Shown here: positions 28,124 through 36,404 of the stretch, piece after piece | Layout: each line of letters starts with the position of its first letter | Numbering within the stretch: position 1 is the stretch's first letter | Assembly: GCA_016713885.1 (NCBI GenBank) | Contig: JADJOF010000002.1 | Coordinates: forward strand, 62,001-126,000 | Source of the DNA: Bdellovibrionales bacterium | Lineage (GTDB): Bacteria; Bdellovibrionota; Bdellovibrionia; Bdellovibrionales; JAMPXM01 | Length of the DNA: 64,000 bases | Reading direction: 5' to 3' | The notes under the pieces: generated by a model | Told to the model about the DNA's origin: nothing | Database searches by the model: none | What the model saw: only the letters and a program-made list of their open reading frames with translations | Translations under genes and position numbers: made by a program

Positions 28124-30748
28124 ATGAAGCTCAAAGAGTGGGCAAAACTCCTGATGACGGGCACCATGGTGTTCTCATCTGTTTCTGGCGCTCAGATGCA
28201 AGGCAACTGGGGCGTCGGTATGTATGGCGGCATGCAGCCTTGTCCTTGGGGCGGAGGCGCTGCGAGCGGTGCTTCTGACGAAGACGACGAGCTTGCTGAA
28301 CTGAAGCAAGATCGAGTCGAGCTTAAGCAAGAAAAGCGACGTCTTGAGAAGATGATCAGTCAACTTGAGCGCGATCGTGAACGCCTGAAAGAGGCGATCG
28401 ATTCGACTGTCAAACCAGCATGGGCTGAAGTTGCGATCTATCACATGGAATACGGCATGAACTGTTGCATCGTCGGCGCACAGCCGCCCGTTCAGCAACA
28501 GCCGCCGATGACGCCGGTTCCGCCACCGCGCCCGCCTGAACAGCGTCCTCCTCCTGTCCAGCAGCAACCGCCGGTTGAGCAAGAGCCACCGGTGGCACAG
28601 GTTCCGCCTCCTCGTCCACCTGCTCCGCCGCGTCCTCCGGTGCAACAGGAACCCGAGCAGCGTCCACCGGTCGTACAAGATCCGGGACCTGAAGTGATTC
28701 GTCGTGAACGCACCGAGACCGAGCGTGTGGTTATCAAAATGCCATCGACGGCACCAGCACCGGCGCCAGCACCTGCTCCTGAGCAATCGGCAGATCCGAC
28801 TAATCATAAATTTTGGACGCAACCTCCAGCGCCGGTTGAAACACGTGAACCAAAACCGGTTGTTCGCGAACAGCCAAAAGCACCCGTTGCGCAAACATCT
28901 CCGGTGAAACCGCCAGAGAAGGTGGAAGAGCGTCCGCTTCCCGAGCAAGTGGCAAAACCACCAGCGGTGAAACCACCAAGCAAACCACCAGAAGAACCCA
29001 AAAACCCAAGCCCTTCAAAGAATCCGGGCGATCCTTGTACAATTGAAAAGGGTAAGAACAAGGGTAAAAAAGGCAAGTACGACGCTGAGGGAGTTTGTCT
29101 TTCGGCTCTTGAGCAGCCGAGTGGCGGCCGAATGCCGGCAAGTGAACTTGGTGGCGGCCGAATGCCGGCCCAAGAGCGCGTGAGCATCAAGGCGACCATT
29201 GGCGGCGGCACGGCGAGTGAGAGTGCGGGCGACAACTGGGGCGATCTTTCGAACTTCTCAGGTCCAGCGAGCAGCGCCGATGGCGGAAAGACGCTGTGCT
29301 ACGAGAGTAAACGTCCTTACGTTGCCAATCCCGGAGAGACAGTGATGTCGCCTCCGTTCCAAGCGATCTGTAAGAGCGATGGCGGCATTTCTGAAAATCT
29401 GTGCCGTAACCGCTATTTCCAGCAGGGCGAAATTCGCGGTGCACAGGCGACAAACTGTTCACGGTCACTTGAGCGTTATCGCAAGATCACAAAAGAGATC
29501 GATCGCGCGAAACAGCAAGTCGGCAAGATGGAAAACGACATCGCTGACATTGGTTTCCGCATTGGCGATCTCAAAATGGCGTCGCGCCTCGATCGTGAGA
29601 TGGAGGCCGACTGCCCGTCAGGGACGTGCTACGAGTCGGGTTTTAAACGCTCAAGTCGTTCGCGTGGTCCATCGACAGGTCAGACGTTGCTTGCGGTCGG
29701 TCTTGACGCGTTGGCCATCGGCGCAAACTATTTTGTCGCGAAAGACGCAAATAAGTGGAACGCAAGGACTGGAAACCAGGCGTTGCCGTACGCCACGAAT
29801 ATTGGTGGCTTCTTCCCCTATAACACCGCATCACTTTATGGCGGCATGTATGGCGGCATGAATGGTTCGTATGGTTGCTCACCGATGATGGGTGGCGGCG
29901 GATCGGTCTTTGGACCGATGGGCATGGCCGGTCCGTATGGAATGGGCGGTAGCATTTACGGTGGCGCCGGTGGAGCGTTCGGCTATCCACAGGGATATGG
30001 TTATCCCCAAATGGGCGGAGGTATGTACGGACAGGGTGCGGGACCCTGGGGTATGAGCGGTCCGTGGGGAACGGGCGGTTGGCCAGGAGGATATCCTGGT
30101 GCGGGCGGATTCGTCGGCGGAATCGCAGGCGGCATCGCGGGTGGTTACATGGGCATGCCGGGAATGGCCGGCGGCTACATGGGAATGCCGGGAATGGCTG
30201 GTGGAATAGCAGGCGGCATCGCGGGTGGTTACATGGGCATGCCGGGAATGGCCGGCGGCTACATGGGAATGCCGGGAATGGCTGGTGGAATGGCAGGCGG
30301 CATCGCGGGTGGTTACATGGGCATGCCGGGAATGGCTGGCGGCTACATGGGAATGCCGGGAATGGCTGGTGGAATGGCAGGCGGCATCGCGGGTGGTTAC
30401 ATGGGCATGCCGGGAATGGCTGGCGGGATGGCCGGAGGAGGTTTCCTCTCTCCATTCCCTGGTGGTGGAATGGATGCCTATACCCAGCAGCAGCAGCTAC
30501 AGCTCCAAATGCAGCAGTACAACCTTCAGATCGAAGCGCAGCGCCGCTATCAAGATCAGGCGCAATCTCGGTTGAGGCTGTATCAAGGCTTCATGCAGGA
30601 ATACATGCAGTTCCAAACCAAGTGGAACCAGTATTTTGGCAGTGGCGGCGTTGGTGGTGACATGATCTTCTCGCCAGGTTCTGGGTCAGGAACTCTACCT
30701 GGCGGATCTGGTCCAACGTCGGGAACGACTCCGGGACGAACGCGATAG
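28124..30748 (+). CDS. Large exported Pro-rich/Gly-Met repeat protein
   Basis: 874 residues, family not recognised. In order: signal peptide (about 1-23, KLLMTGTMVFSSVSGAQ); short Gly-rich segment; predicted coiled coil (about 50-90, ELKQDRVELKQEKRRLEKMI); Pro-rich tract with PPRPP and PPVQQ motifs (about 120-300); Lys/Gly patch with CTIEKGKNKGKKGKYDAEGVC; twin GGRMPAxE repeats; Cys-containing helical domain with a second coiled coil (about 430-500); Gly/Tyr/Met-rich region with 28-residue tandem repeats (about 670-770); Gln-rich C-terminal helix (QQQQLQLQMQQYNLQIEAQR). The composition suggests a surface or periplasmic structural protein. GAGGAGA precedes the ATG. It lies among Tad pilus genes, so a link to the pilus is possible but unproven. 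Confidence 0.75.
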   Translation: MKLKEWAKLLMTGTMVFSSVSGAQMQGNWGVGMYGGMQPCPWGGGAASGASDEDDELAELKQDRVELKQEKRRLEKMISQLERDRERLKEAIDSTVKPAWAEVAIYHMEYGMNCCIVGAQPPVQQQPPMTPVPPPRPPEQRPPPVQQQPPVEQEPPVAQVPPPRPPAPPRPPVQQEPEQRPPVVQDPGPEVIRRERTETERVVIKMPSTAPAPAPAPAPEQSADPTNHKFWTQPPAPVETREPKPVVREQPKAPVAQTSPVKPPEKVEERPLPEQVAKPPAVKPPSKPPEEPKNPSPSKNPGDPCTIEKGKNKGKKGKYDAEGVCLSALEQPSGGRMPASELGGGRMPAQERVSIKATIGGGTASESAGDNWGDLSNFSGPASSADGGKTLCYESKRPYVANPGETVMSPPFQAICKSDGGISENLCRNRYFQQGEIRGAQATNCSRSLERYRKITKEIDRAKQQVGKMENDIADIGFRIGDLKMASRLDREMEADCPSGTCYESGFKRSSRSRGPSTGQTLLAVGLDALAIGANYFVAKDANKWNARTGNQALPYATNIGGFFPYNTASLYGGMYGGMNGSYGCSPMMGGGGSVFGPMGMAGPYGMGGSIYGGAGGAFGYPQGYGYPQMGGGMYGQGAGPWGMSGPWGTGGWPGGYPGAGGFVGGIAGGIAGGYMGMPGMAGGYMGMPGMAGGIAGGIAGGYMGMPGMAGGYMGMPGMAGGMAGGIAGGYMGMPGMAGGYMGMPGMAGGMAGGIAGGYMGMPGMAGGMAGGGFLSPFPGGGMDAYTQQQQLQLQMQQYNLQIEAQRRYQDQAQSRLRLYQGFMQEYMQFQTKWNQYFGSGGVGGDMIFSPGSGSGTLPGGSGPTSGTTPGRTR
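30131..30440 (+). repeat. 84-bp in-frame tandem repeat (28-residue unit)
   Basis: Unit starts at 30131, 30215, 30299 and 30383 (GGCATCGCGGGTGG), each exactly 84 bp apart, giving three full copies and a partial fourth. Each encodes GGIAGGYMGMPGM plus AGGYMGMPGMAGG-type halves, so the unit itself contains an internal YMGMPGMAGG duplication. Copies are nearly identical at the DNA level, which suggests recent expansion or gene conversion. Long-read collapse or expansion is also possible. Confidence 0.9.
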
Positions 30749-30751
30749 CGG

Positions 30752-30784
30752 AAAAGCCCTCGAGAAATCGAGGGCTTTTTACTT
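30752..30784 (+). terminator. Rho-independent terminator after the repeat protein
   Basis: AAAAGCCCTCGA, GAAA tetraloop, TCGAGGGCTTTTT, immediately after the stop of the large repeat-protein gene. The 12-bp stem with a stable GNRA loop and T-run is a strong intrinsic terminator. It separates the large gene from the downstream helical-repeat/caspase-like pair, which therefore needs its own promoter in the next 45 bases. Confidence 0.88.
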
Positions 30785-30828
30785 TACTAGCGATTCACAA
30801 CGAGCCCAATCGGTCCGATAAGATACCT

Positions 30829-31666
30829 ATGCAGCAATCGACTTCGAAAGCCTACGCCATTCGAGTTATCGCGCTTGTGTTCACATTGTTCTTCAATGTG
30901 GCGCATGTTCAGGTGCAGGCAAAGACATCGGCCTGTGCTGACTGCGCGTGGCTAAAGCAGATTGTCAAAGACGGACAAGACGAGGATGCGAGCGTCGCGC
31001 GCACGAAAGCACTGACCAGTCTTTCTGACAGCGATCTTAAGCGTGCCGCTGGTGCATTGGCCACTTGGATAAAAAATCCAGCGACCCAAGAGTACGACTT
31101 GGCTGTTCTCACCGCGCGCACTCTTGTTGAGGGACACTCGCGTTGGAGCTGTGATCTAACTCAGCAACTCAAAAGCTCATGGCCCAAACCAAGTGCTGAG
31201 CCCGATCTTTTGACAGCGAAACTCTCGCAGCTCGAAGTGATGCTCGACGCTAAATGCCCTAAGACATTCTCCGGATCAGCTGTCATGGCGCGCGTTGAAG
31301 TCCGAAACACCGCTCTCGGTTCGCCTCGCGATTCTCAGCGGACTGTCTGCTGTTGCCTATCGACCGACGTTTATAGAATTGAATGCACTCCTCCGAGCGA
31401 ATCAGCCCGAACTCCGAATGCTTGCGGTTGATTGGATGACGCGCGATCAGGCACAGCATCAGAAAAACATACTGGCGTTCATCAAAGAGGCGGCCACCGG
31501 CAAAACCAAGCAGGTGAAGATCAGCGCCTATGCGCTATTGGCGTCGCTTCCCGAAGCCCAGAAAGCCAAGTATTGGTCGAGTGAGAAAAAGCCACTCCTC
31601 TATTGTCAGCGTCTCGGTGATGCGGAAGTACGCCGAGCCTGTCTTGATAGTTTGGAGACGCCGTGA
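30829..31666 (+). CDS. Exported helical-repeat (HEAT-like) protein, frame break near 31290
   Basis: The signal peptide (RVIALVFTLFFNVAHVQVQA, cut near QAKTS) is followed by short helices that look like HEAT/ARM-type repeats (ALTSLSDSDLKRAAGALATW, LAVLTARTLVEGHSR). At about 31285-31296 the frame must shift by +1 to continue LKSETPLSVRLAILSGLSAV, YRPTFIELNALLRANQPELR and so on to 31666. The joined protein is about 278 residues. The stop overlaps the GTG of the caspase-like gene as GTGA. This coupling suggests that the two exported products act together, the repeat protein perhaps as a scaffold or binding partner. Confidence 0.65.
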
Positions 31667-32752
31667 AACTGCGTCTGACCGTTTTCCTAAGCGTCGTTCT
31701 TCTCGTGATCAGCGGAAGTGCTGCTGAGACCAAGTCTGCAGCGAAGTCGGTTCCGCCGAAGTCGCCGGCGGCGATTTCGCAAGAAGGTGAAGCTTCCAGA
31801 AATGATCCAGTATGCGCACGATCTGATGGATTCATTTCGTCATAAGTGCCCCGATTGCGACGCATTTTCAGCAGGAGAAGCGACACCCTCCGATGCGAGC
31901 GATCCAAAGGCCATTTGCAGCAAGGCCTGGGCTGATTTCTACTCAAAAGACAAAATTGATATTCGAATTGCCTTTGGCTTTATTGACAGCGAGACATCAA
32001 AAAAGTCAGACGATAGCCTCTTGCGCGCCGTACTTATTGAACAGCTGATTCGCCCCTGCGTGCGACGTCTGCCAGAATGCGCAGGAGCGAAGGCCGCAAG
32101 CAATCCGGATCTTTGCGAGTCCAACGTTCGAGCCTGCGACTTTAAACGCTCAGACGCGGATATGAATCTCTTCACCAAAGAGATCATTGGTCCCAGCGGT
32201 CGCACGCACACTGTGGAGCTTCGTATCAGCGGCAGTAGCAGTGACGACGGCGCTGCCGGACAGGCCCGCGCTTCCCGTGATGCCGAAAAGTTTTTCCACA
32301 GCGCTCTTCGCGAGGCCGACGTTGTTCTCTACGCGGGACACGCTCGCAAAGGCGGAGGCCCAAGTTTCACTCCGGCCGCACGTCGTGCAAACGGCTCAAT
32401 CGCCTATGAAGAGTATCAGCGCGATCGCTCCGGATACGACAAAATGTTAGCCGCTCTCCAGACGGCTTCTCATCCACCGAAGATCGTTGGCATTCTGGCT
32501 TGCGATGCCGCCAACTATTTTCGCACGGGCATGATCCGCACGGCTCCACAGACCGGTCTGCTGCTTGCCAGTGCTGCCGACACAGATCGCTCTCTGCTGA
32601 CCCGTGCCTATTTCGCTCTTGATTCTATTTTATGGGCCCGTTGCCAAGGGGGATTTAATGAATCTCTCAATACGATGAAAGACTTTGACGGCTATCGACT
32701 TACGCCCATGGTGCTTGATCGCTTTTTTGAGGCCTATAAGCCCTCACTTTAA
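31663..32752 (+). CDS. Exported putative caspase-like (clan CD) cysteine peptidase, frame break near 31785
   Basis: GTG 31663 starts a signal peptide (TVFLSVVLLVISGSAAETK). After SPAAISQE a +1 shift near 31780-31792 gives KLPEMIQYAHDLMDSFRHKC and an open frame to 32752, about 362 residues joined. Two features resemble caspase-like/CHAT folds: a strand ending in a candidate catalytic His (ADVVLYAGHARKGGG) and, about 60 residues on, a hydrophobic strand ending in a candidate Cys (IVGILACDAANYF), then TGLLLASAADTDRSLL. Several other cysteines precede this (CPDC). The assignment is by motif pattern only. The gene ends convergently with the next, their stops overlapping in TTTAAAA. Confidence 0.55.
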
Positions 32753-33828
32753 AATCCTTGATGGTGAACGGCCGGCGCCGGGTCTTGCTGCTGTTGTTGT
32801 CTCCAAAATGCGTATGCTCCTGCCGCCAGAATCCCGACGGCCACTCCGATCCATAGGTTCGATCGACTCTTTATACTGTCAGGCTCATTCGACGGCATGT
32901 AGATACCGTCGGTTCCTCGCTCGAGTCCAAACGCACGGATATCGGTTTCATCTTTCTCTGAAGCGGTACCAATCCTGTCTGAGCGAACGGGACTGATCGA
33001 CATTTGACAAAGTCCTGAGCCAACAGCGCGAAGAGTCCGATTTTCGTAAGCCTCTCGCAGCACAGGGTCACTTTCAAAAAGCGAGGGATCGAGCTGTACA
33101 AGCTGACCACTTCGACAACGCCCACTGAGTAACGGGACTTGCGGCGGTGCGTAGGATTGAAATTGCTCGACTGATATCGTTACGGCGACCGTTCTCAGGC
33201 TATTGCTGACGAAGATAAGTCGGTGTTCAGTTGGCGTTAGTCGTACACCTTGGGGGAGCGAGCTTTGCCGATAAGCCATGCCATCGATAAGGATGGCGTC
33301 CCAAGTTAATAGCCAGCGTCGAAGATCGGCAGTTGCATCTTTCATTTGGCCCATATCGGTTGGGTCAGAACTTTTCTCGCGCAGAGGGTTCAGTGTGCGG
33401 CTGCGAAGTCGCCATTGATTCTGCTGATCGGGAGCAAGGTGCGTTTGCCCACCAGTCAAACGATCAAACATTTTGGCAATGAGCGTGCGTTGATGACCGT
33501 CGGCATCGAGTTCGTTTGCCTGGCGCCAAAGTTTTAAGTGCATTGGCCACTGGTTACTCGTTGAGCTGCTTTTAGAGTGCTCGAGCCACTCCTTTTGGGC
33601 GTCGGCGAGAGCCGCAACAATGCCGGGGTTGACCTGGTTTCGAGTTTGGTATCGATTGAGATAGTGCTCCGTCCAAGTCTCTTGATTGAGTGCGCGGGCG
33701 ACTCCAGCAAATTCGTCTCTCGACAACTCTGTATTTTGGATGAGAGTGGCGTACGCGGTGTTGGCGATACTTGCCAGAACAAGACCGACGATGGCGATAG
33801 AGTGTCGAGGTCGTTTACTCGGCTTCAT
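32749..33828 (-). CDS. Tad-operon exported/membrane protein of unknown function
   Basis: 359 residues: an N-terminal signal or anchor segment (HSIAIVGLVLASIANTAYAT), a long soluble domain with four or so cysteines (GRCRSG, GSGLCQMS) and a C-terminal membrane helix (LWIGVAVGILAAGAYAFW) before a Gln-rich tail. No family recognised. It overlaps the CpaB-like gene by 14 bases and is the last gene of the minus-strand flp-tadE-tadG-cpaB string, so it probably belongs to the pilus apparatus. Confidence 0.65.
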   Translation of the reverse strand: MKPSKRPRHSIAIVGLVLASIANTAYATLIQNTELSRDEFAGVARALNQETWTEHYLNRYQTRNQVNPGIVAALADAQKEWLEHSKSSSTSNQWPMHLKLWRQANELDADGHQRTLIAKMFDRLTGGQTHLAPDQQNQWRLRSRTLNPLREKSSDPTDMGQMKDATADLRRWLLTWDAILIDGMAYRQSSLPQGVRLTPTEHRLIFVSNSLRTVAVTISVEQFQSYAPPQVPLLSGRCRSGQLVQLDPSLFESDPVLREAYENRTLRAVGSGLCQMSISPVRSDRIGTASEKDETDIRAFGLERGTDGIYMPSNEPDSIKSRSNLWIGVAVGILAAGAYAFWRQQQQQDPAPAVHHQGF

Positions 33829-34471
33829 TTGTAATCTCCATTTCTTCGATCAGGTGAAGCTGACTGCGGGTTTCGCGTCTGAGGGGGCCATTTTTCCGCC
33901 CTTCGGGAGCTGCTGGCCGCCCGCGCCCGACGCGTTTCTTAGGAGAGCTGCGAAGAATCACGATGACCGGGTCTGAAACGGACAGCAGCGCCGATGGTTC
34001 TCCCTCTGGAATGAGGGCGGCAAGATGTTGTCGGTTCTGAGGAGCGCGAATGAGCGGAATGGATTCGGCTATCCGGACTCCTCGCGAACCATCAAGACTG
34101 GGAAGGTAGATATCAGCCCATGCGTGACGATCAAGCAACGGATCGAGTGTTGAGTAGTTGGCGGCCTGTATGGGGACAACGAGCATTCCCTCTGGAATCT
34201 GCGCTGTGATATCGGTCGAATCTGACTGGGGAGTGGTGGGTGAAGCTCCTGTTGTCGCAGAGCTGTTCGATATGGCACAGATGAGCAAAGTGACGCCCGA
34301 AATGAGAACCCAGAGGCGAAAAGTTTTCGCTTGGCCCTCAATCGAGTTGTCCTTCAGTATTTCACTGGAGAACCTCTCAGCGAGAACGACCCGCAGGTTT
34401 TCGACTAGGGACTTTCGGGACAGAACGAATTTGTTTATAGCCGGTATCTTGAATATCTTCAGAAATTTCAT
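33815..34471 (-). CDS. CpaB/RcpC-like Flp pilus assembly protein
   Basis: About 218 residues. After a basic cytoplasmic stretch comes one membrane helix (FRLWVLISGVTLLICAI), then a periplasmic segment resembling the SAF/RcpC region of CpaB: IPEGMLVVPIQAANY, LLDRHAWADIYLP, SVSDPVIVILRSSPKK. CpaB proteins are periplasmic partners of the CpaC secretin. The ATG ending at 34471 has GGAG upstream and overlaps the preceding 63-residue gene by 95 bases, which is unusual; the first 40 residues may be non-native. The Arg/Gly/Pro-rich tail is not typical of the family. Confidence 0.6.
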   Translation of the reverse strand: MKFLKIFKIPAINKFVLSRKSLVENLRVVLAERFSSEILKDNSIEGQAKTFRLWVLISGVTLLICAISNSSATTGASPTTPQSDSTDITAQIPEGMLVVPIQAANYSTLDPLLDRHAWADIYLPSLDGSRGVRIAESIPLIRAPQNRQHLAALIPEGEPSALLSVSDPVIVILRSSPKKRVGRGRPAAPEGRKNGPLRRETRSQLHLIEEMEITNEAE

Positions 34472-34568
34472 TCCATCTCCAGGCGCAGGCCGCGATACTT
34501 GCGACAAACAGGGTGAGAACAAGAATCAATTCGATAAGAGCTTGTCCTCTACAATTTGTGGCTTCCAT
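34377..34568 (-). CDS. Small pilin-like protein (Flp/TadE type N-terminus)
   Basis: 63 residues. The N-terminus carries a class-III-pilin-like processing motif, RGQALIELILVLTLFVASIA, in which Glu follows a short polar leader and a hydrophobic helix. That matches Flp, TadE and TadF prepilins cut by a TadV/CpaA peptidase. It overlaps the 3' end of the TadG-like gene by 43 bases and runs into the CpaB-like gene. It may be a minor pilin, or a longer TadE-like protein cut short by a frame break. Confidence 0.6.
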   Translation of the reverse strand: MEATNCRGQALIELILVLTLFVASIAACAWRWNEISEDIQDTGYKQIRSVPKVPSRKPAGRSR

Positions 34569-35269
34569 TCCGTTTCCTTCTTATTTGTTGGTATGAGAGT
34601 GACTGAGCATCCGACGTCGAATGCAGGAAGAGCGTGATCACTTTTCTGCGATGCAAGGAAGCCGTCAGGTCCCATCTTGATTTTCCATTCAATAGAAGAC
34701 TTCTGCAGGTACTTAAATCCGGGAACCGGAAAATACTCTGGTGCGATATCGCCGACGGGTTTTGGCCGAACGGCGAAGAAGCCGGGGCGTTTGGATTGTG
34801 GCCCGCTTTTGATGTCGGCAACGACACTGGAGATCGATTGATCAAAAGAGGAGCGTATTGATTGTTCGGCCAAGCGAGTCGCGTCGTTCGTGGCCGCTCG
34901 TCCCTTGAAGATGAGCTTCTGCTGTTTGACGGCAAGCATACCCCGCTTAATCTTCACATAGAGCATATAGGTCTTTGCCGCAGCAATGAGATGAGGGACG
35001 CGAGTGAGTTCGGCGGCATCGGCAAGCTTTTGAGCTGTCTTTTGTTGCTGCTTCAGGCGCTTGGCCTCCGGGTTCAGTCTTATCAGTTCGTTAAGGTGTT
35101 GGGCCGCCTCCGCTTGGCTTTTTTCCATCTGCAGTCGACATTTGGCGACGGCGCTCGCCTCTGTCTTCAGAGCGACGGCAAGAAGGAAGAGACCACCAAT
35201 GATCGCGAGGACGATCGGTAGGAGCACGATCGCGACGAGGCTGATTTGTCCCTTATTATTGCCGATCAT
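34526..35269 (-). CDS. TadG-like pilus assembly protein
   Basis: 247 residues. The N-terminus KGQISLVAIVLLPIVLAIIG is the TadG/TadE-type leader plus membrane helix. A long periplasmic helical region (about 35-120, KTEASAVAKCRLQMEKSQAE) and a mixed C-terminal domain with one further Cys follow. TadG-like proteins are large pseudopilins of the Tad machine. It starts 4 bases inside the TadE-like gene (ATGA-type overlap), so they are coupled. The exact family is uncertain because the C-terminal VWA-like part of canonical TadG is missing. Confidence 0.65.
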   Translation of the reverse strand: MIGNNKGQISLVAIVLLPIVLAIIGGLFLLAVALKTEASAVAKCRLQMEKSQAEAAQHLNELIRLNPEAKRLKQQQKTAQKLADAAELTRVPHLIAAAKTYMLYVKIKRGMLAVKQQKLIFKGRAATNDATRLAEQSIRSSFDQSISSVVADIKSGPQSKRPGFFAVRPKPVGDIAPEYFPVPGFKYLQKSSIEWKIKMGPDGFLASQKSDHALPAFDVGCSVTLIPTNKKETEWKPQIVEDKLLSN

Positions 35270-35646
35270 TGTCGTCCTCGGGGGTAATAGACCGGACGTC
35301 GAACGACGCCCTTGAGTTCAGTGGATTGGCCAGCGATCCACTGAAGTTTGATTCTGACACTTGAGCCGCGTTGGTCGCCGTGAAACTGGACAATCGTGGT
35401 TTCTCCAAACGGCAGTCCGGAGGCGAGAGTGTTTTCAAGTTTCCGACGGCAGTTCAGGGGTGGGCTTGGCGTCGTCAAACAGACGGCGGCCTCTCGCGCA
35501 CTGCGACCGACCCAGCCTTTTGCAAAAGCGCCGTACAGGACGCCGAGACCGACGATCAGCGCTGGACAAAAAATGGCGAGTGCGATGGCCGACTCAACGG
35601 CGACGGAGCCGTTGTTGGACTTGAGAAGCGCCGCATTTGAAAACAT
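35266..35646 (-). CDS. TadE-like pseudopilin
   Basis: 126 residues with the TadE signature near the start: NNGSVAVESAIALAIFCPAL, that is Gly, then Glu at position +5 and a hydrophobic helix. It is probably cut by a prepilin peptidase to form a minor component of the Flp pilus. One Cys pair (about residues 56 and 66) could form a disulfide. It is translationally coupled to the TadG-like gene and lies 2 bases downstream of the Flp pilin gene. Confidence 0.72.
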   Translation of the reverse strand: MFSNAALLKSNNGSVAVESAIALAIFCPALIVGLGVLYGAFAKGWVGRSAREAAVCLTTPSPPLNCRRKLENTLASGLPFGETTIVQFHGDQRGSSVRIKLQWIAGQSTELKGVVRRPVYYPRGRQ

Positions 35647-35648
35647 CG

Positions 35649-35930
35649 TTAATCTCGGCCCTGCGATTGGCCGACGCCATCCATGAAATCGCCGAGGTCT
35701 TTCTTTTTGAGTTGCGACTCGTCGATCGCGTCAACGGCGGGCTTCTTTTTTACGCCCTGAAGGGCATAGCTGATGGTCGCAAAACGGGAGTTCACCGCTT
35801 GGCCCATAACGCGAACGACACCAATCGCAGCGACGGCGACGAGAGCGACGATGATGAGGTACTCAACGAGTCCTTGCCCGCGGGCGTTGCGAAGGGGGTT
35901 CGTTATTTTGTGAGCGGGTTGTTTTGGCAT
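35649..35930 (-). CDS. flp: Flp-type major pilin
   Basis: 93 residues. A 17-residue polar basic leader is followed by the Flp core GQGLVEYLIIVALVAVAAIG, with the conserved Gly/Glu/Tyr cleavage and methylation site, and a short C-terminal domain (LKKKDLGDFMDGVG) slightly longer than usual. A perfect AAGGAGG ribosome binding site lies upstream of the ATG ending at 35930, as expected for an abundant structural protein. It is the first gene of the minus-strand pilus string. Confidence 0.88.
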   Translation of the reverse strand: MPKQPAHKITNPLRNARGQGLVEYLIIVALVAVAAIGVVRVMGQAVNSRFATISYALQGVKKKPAVDAIDESQLKKKDLGDFMDGVGQSQGRD

Positions 35931-36047
35931 ATTGGCCTCCTTGGGTTGGGAGGCGCTGAATGCAAGGGCGGTGGCAGGGTGCGCAATAGCGCAATTGCTT
36001 TGCTGGGGGCCGAACGCTGAAAGCAGTCCGGCCGTCGGATTGAGCGT

Positions 36048-36296
36048 TTAGCCTTTTTTCTTGGCTGCGCGAGCGGCGCGGACTTGTTCTTCGCGCTCGA
36101 TTTTGCGGCGAATCAGGATACGACCGAGGATTTCGTAGGATTCAACACGCAGGTCGTTTTCGTAGACGAAGCGGTAAAAGCCTTCGATTTCAGGGCTTTG
36201 GCGGAACTTTTTTGAAGACGTTGGGAGGCTATCGCTCGCAACGAAGTCGATCGAGTTGCCGTCTTTCGAGAGCTTAACTTTTTCGGGTTTCTTCAA
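36048..36296 (-). CDS. Small basic hypothetical protein
   Basis: 82 residues, rich in Lys and Arg, without signal peptide. The middle (IEGFYRFVYENDLRVESYEI) reads like a compact alpha-beta unit and the C-terminus is a basic helix (RIKIEREEQVRAARAAKKKG-like). TTG start with GGAGG seven bases upstream. It lies between the Flp pilin and folD, facing away from folD. The function is unknown; a nucleic-acid-binding role would fit the charge but is only a guess. Confidence 0.6.
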   Translation of the reverse strand: MKKPEKVKLSKDGNSIDFVASDSLPTSSKKFRQSPEIEGFYRFVYENDLRVESYEILGRILIRRKIEREEQVRAARAAKKKG

Positions 36297-36404
36297 TTTG
36301 GCCTCCAGGCGTTCACTGCGTGCTTGAGCGGAGACTAATGCGGAGCTCTAAATTGAGTCAAGACTCGCTTTGCCTCGAGGGCGTGAAACCCTTTAAAACA
36401 AGGC

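Noticed and set aside
28175..28948. Minus-strand Arg/Trp-rich frame opposite the Pro-rich region
   Set aside because: Reverse of Pro-rich codons gives Arg/Gly/Trp runs; no start signal and no plausible protein.
29643..30455. Minus-strand 270-residue repetitive frame inside the Gly-Met repeat gene
   Set aside because: It is a shadow of the 84-bp tandem repeat on the opposite strand; repeats in GC-rich DNA keep several frames open.
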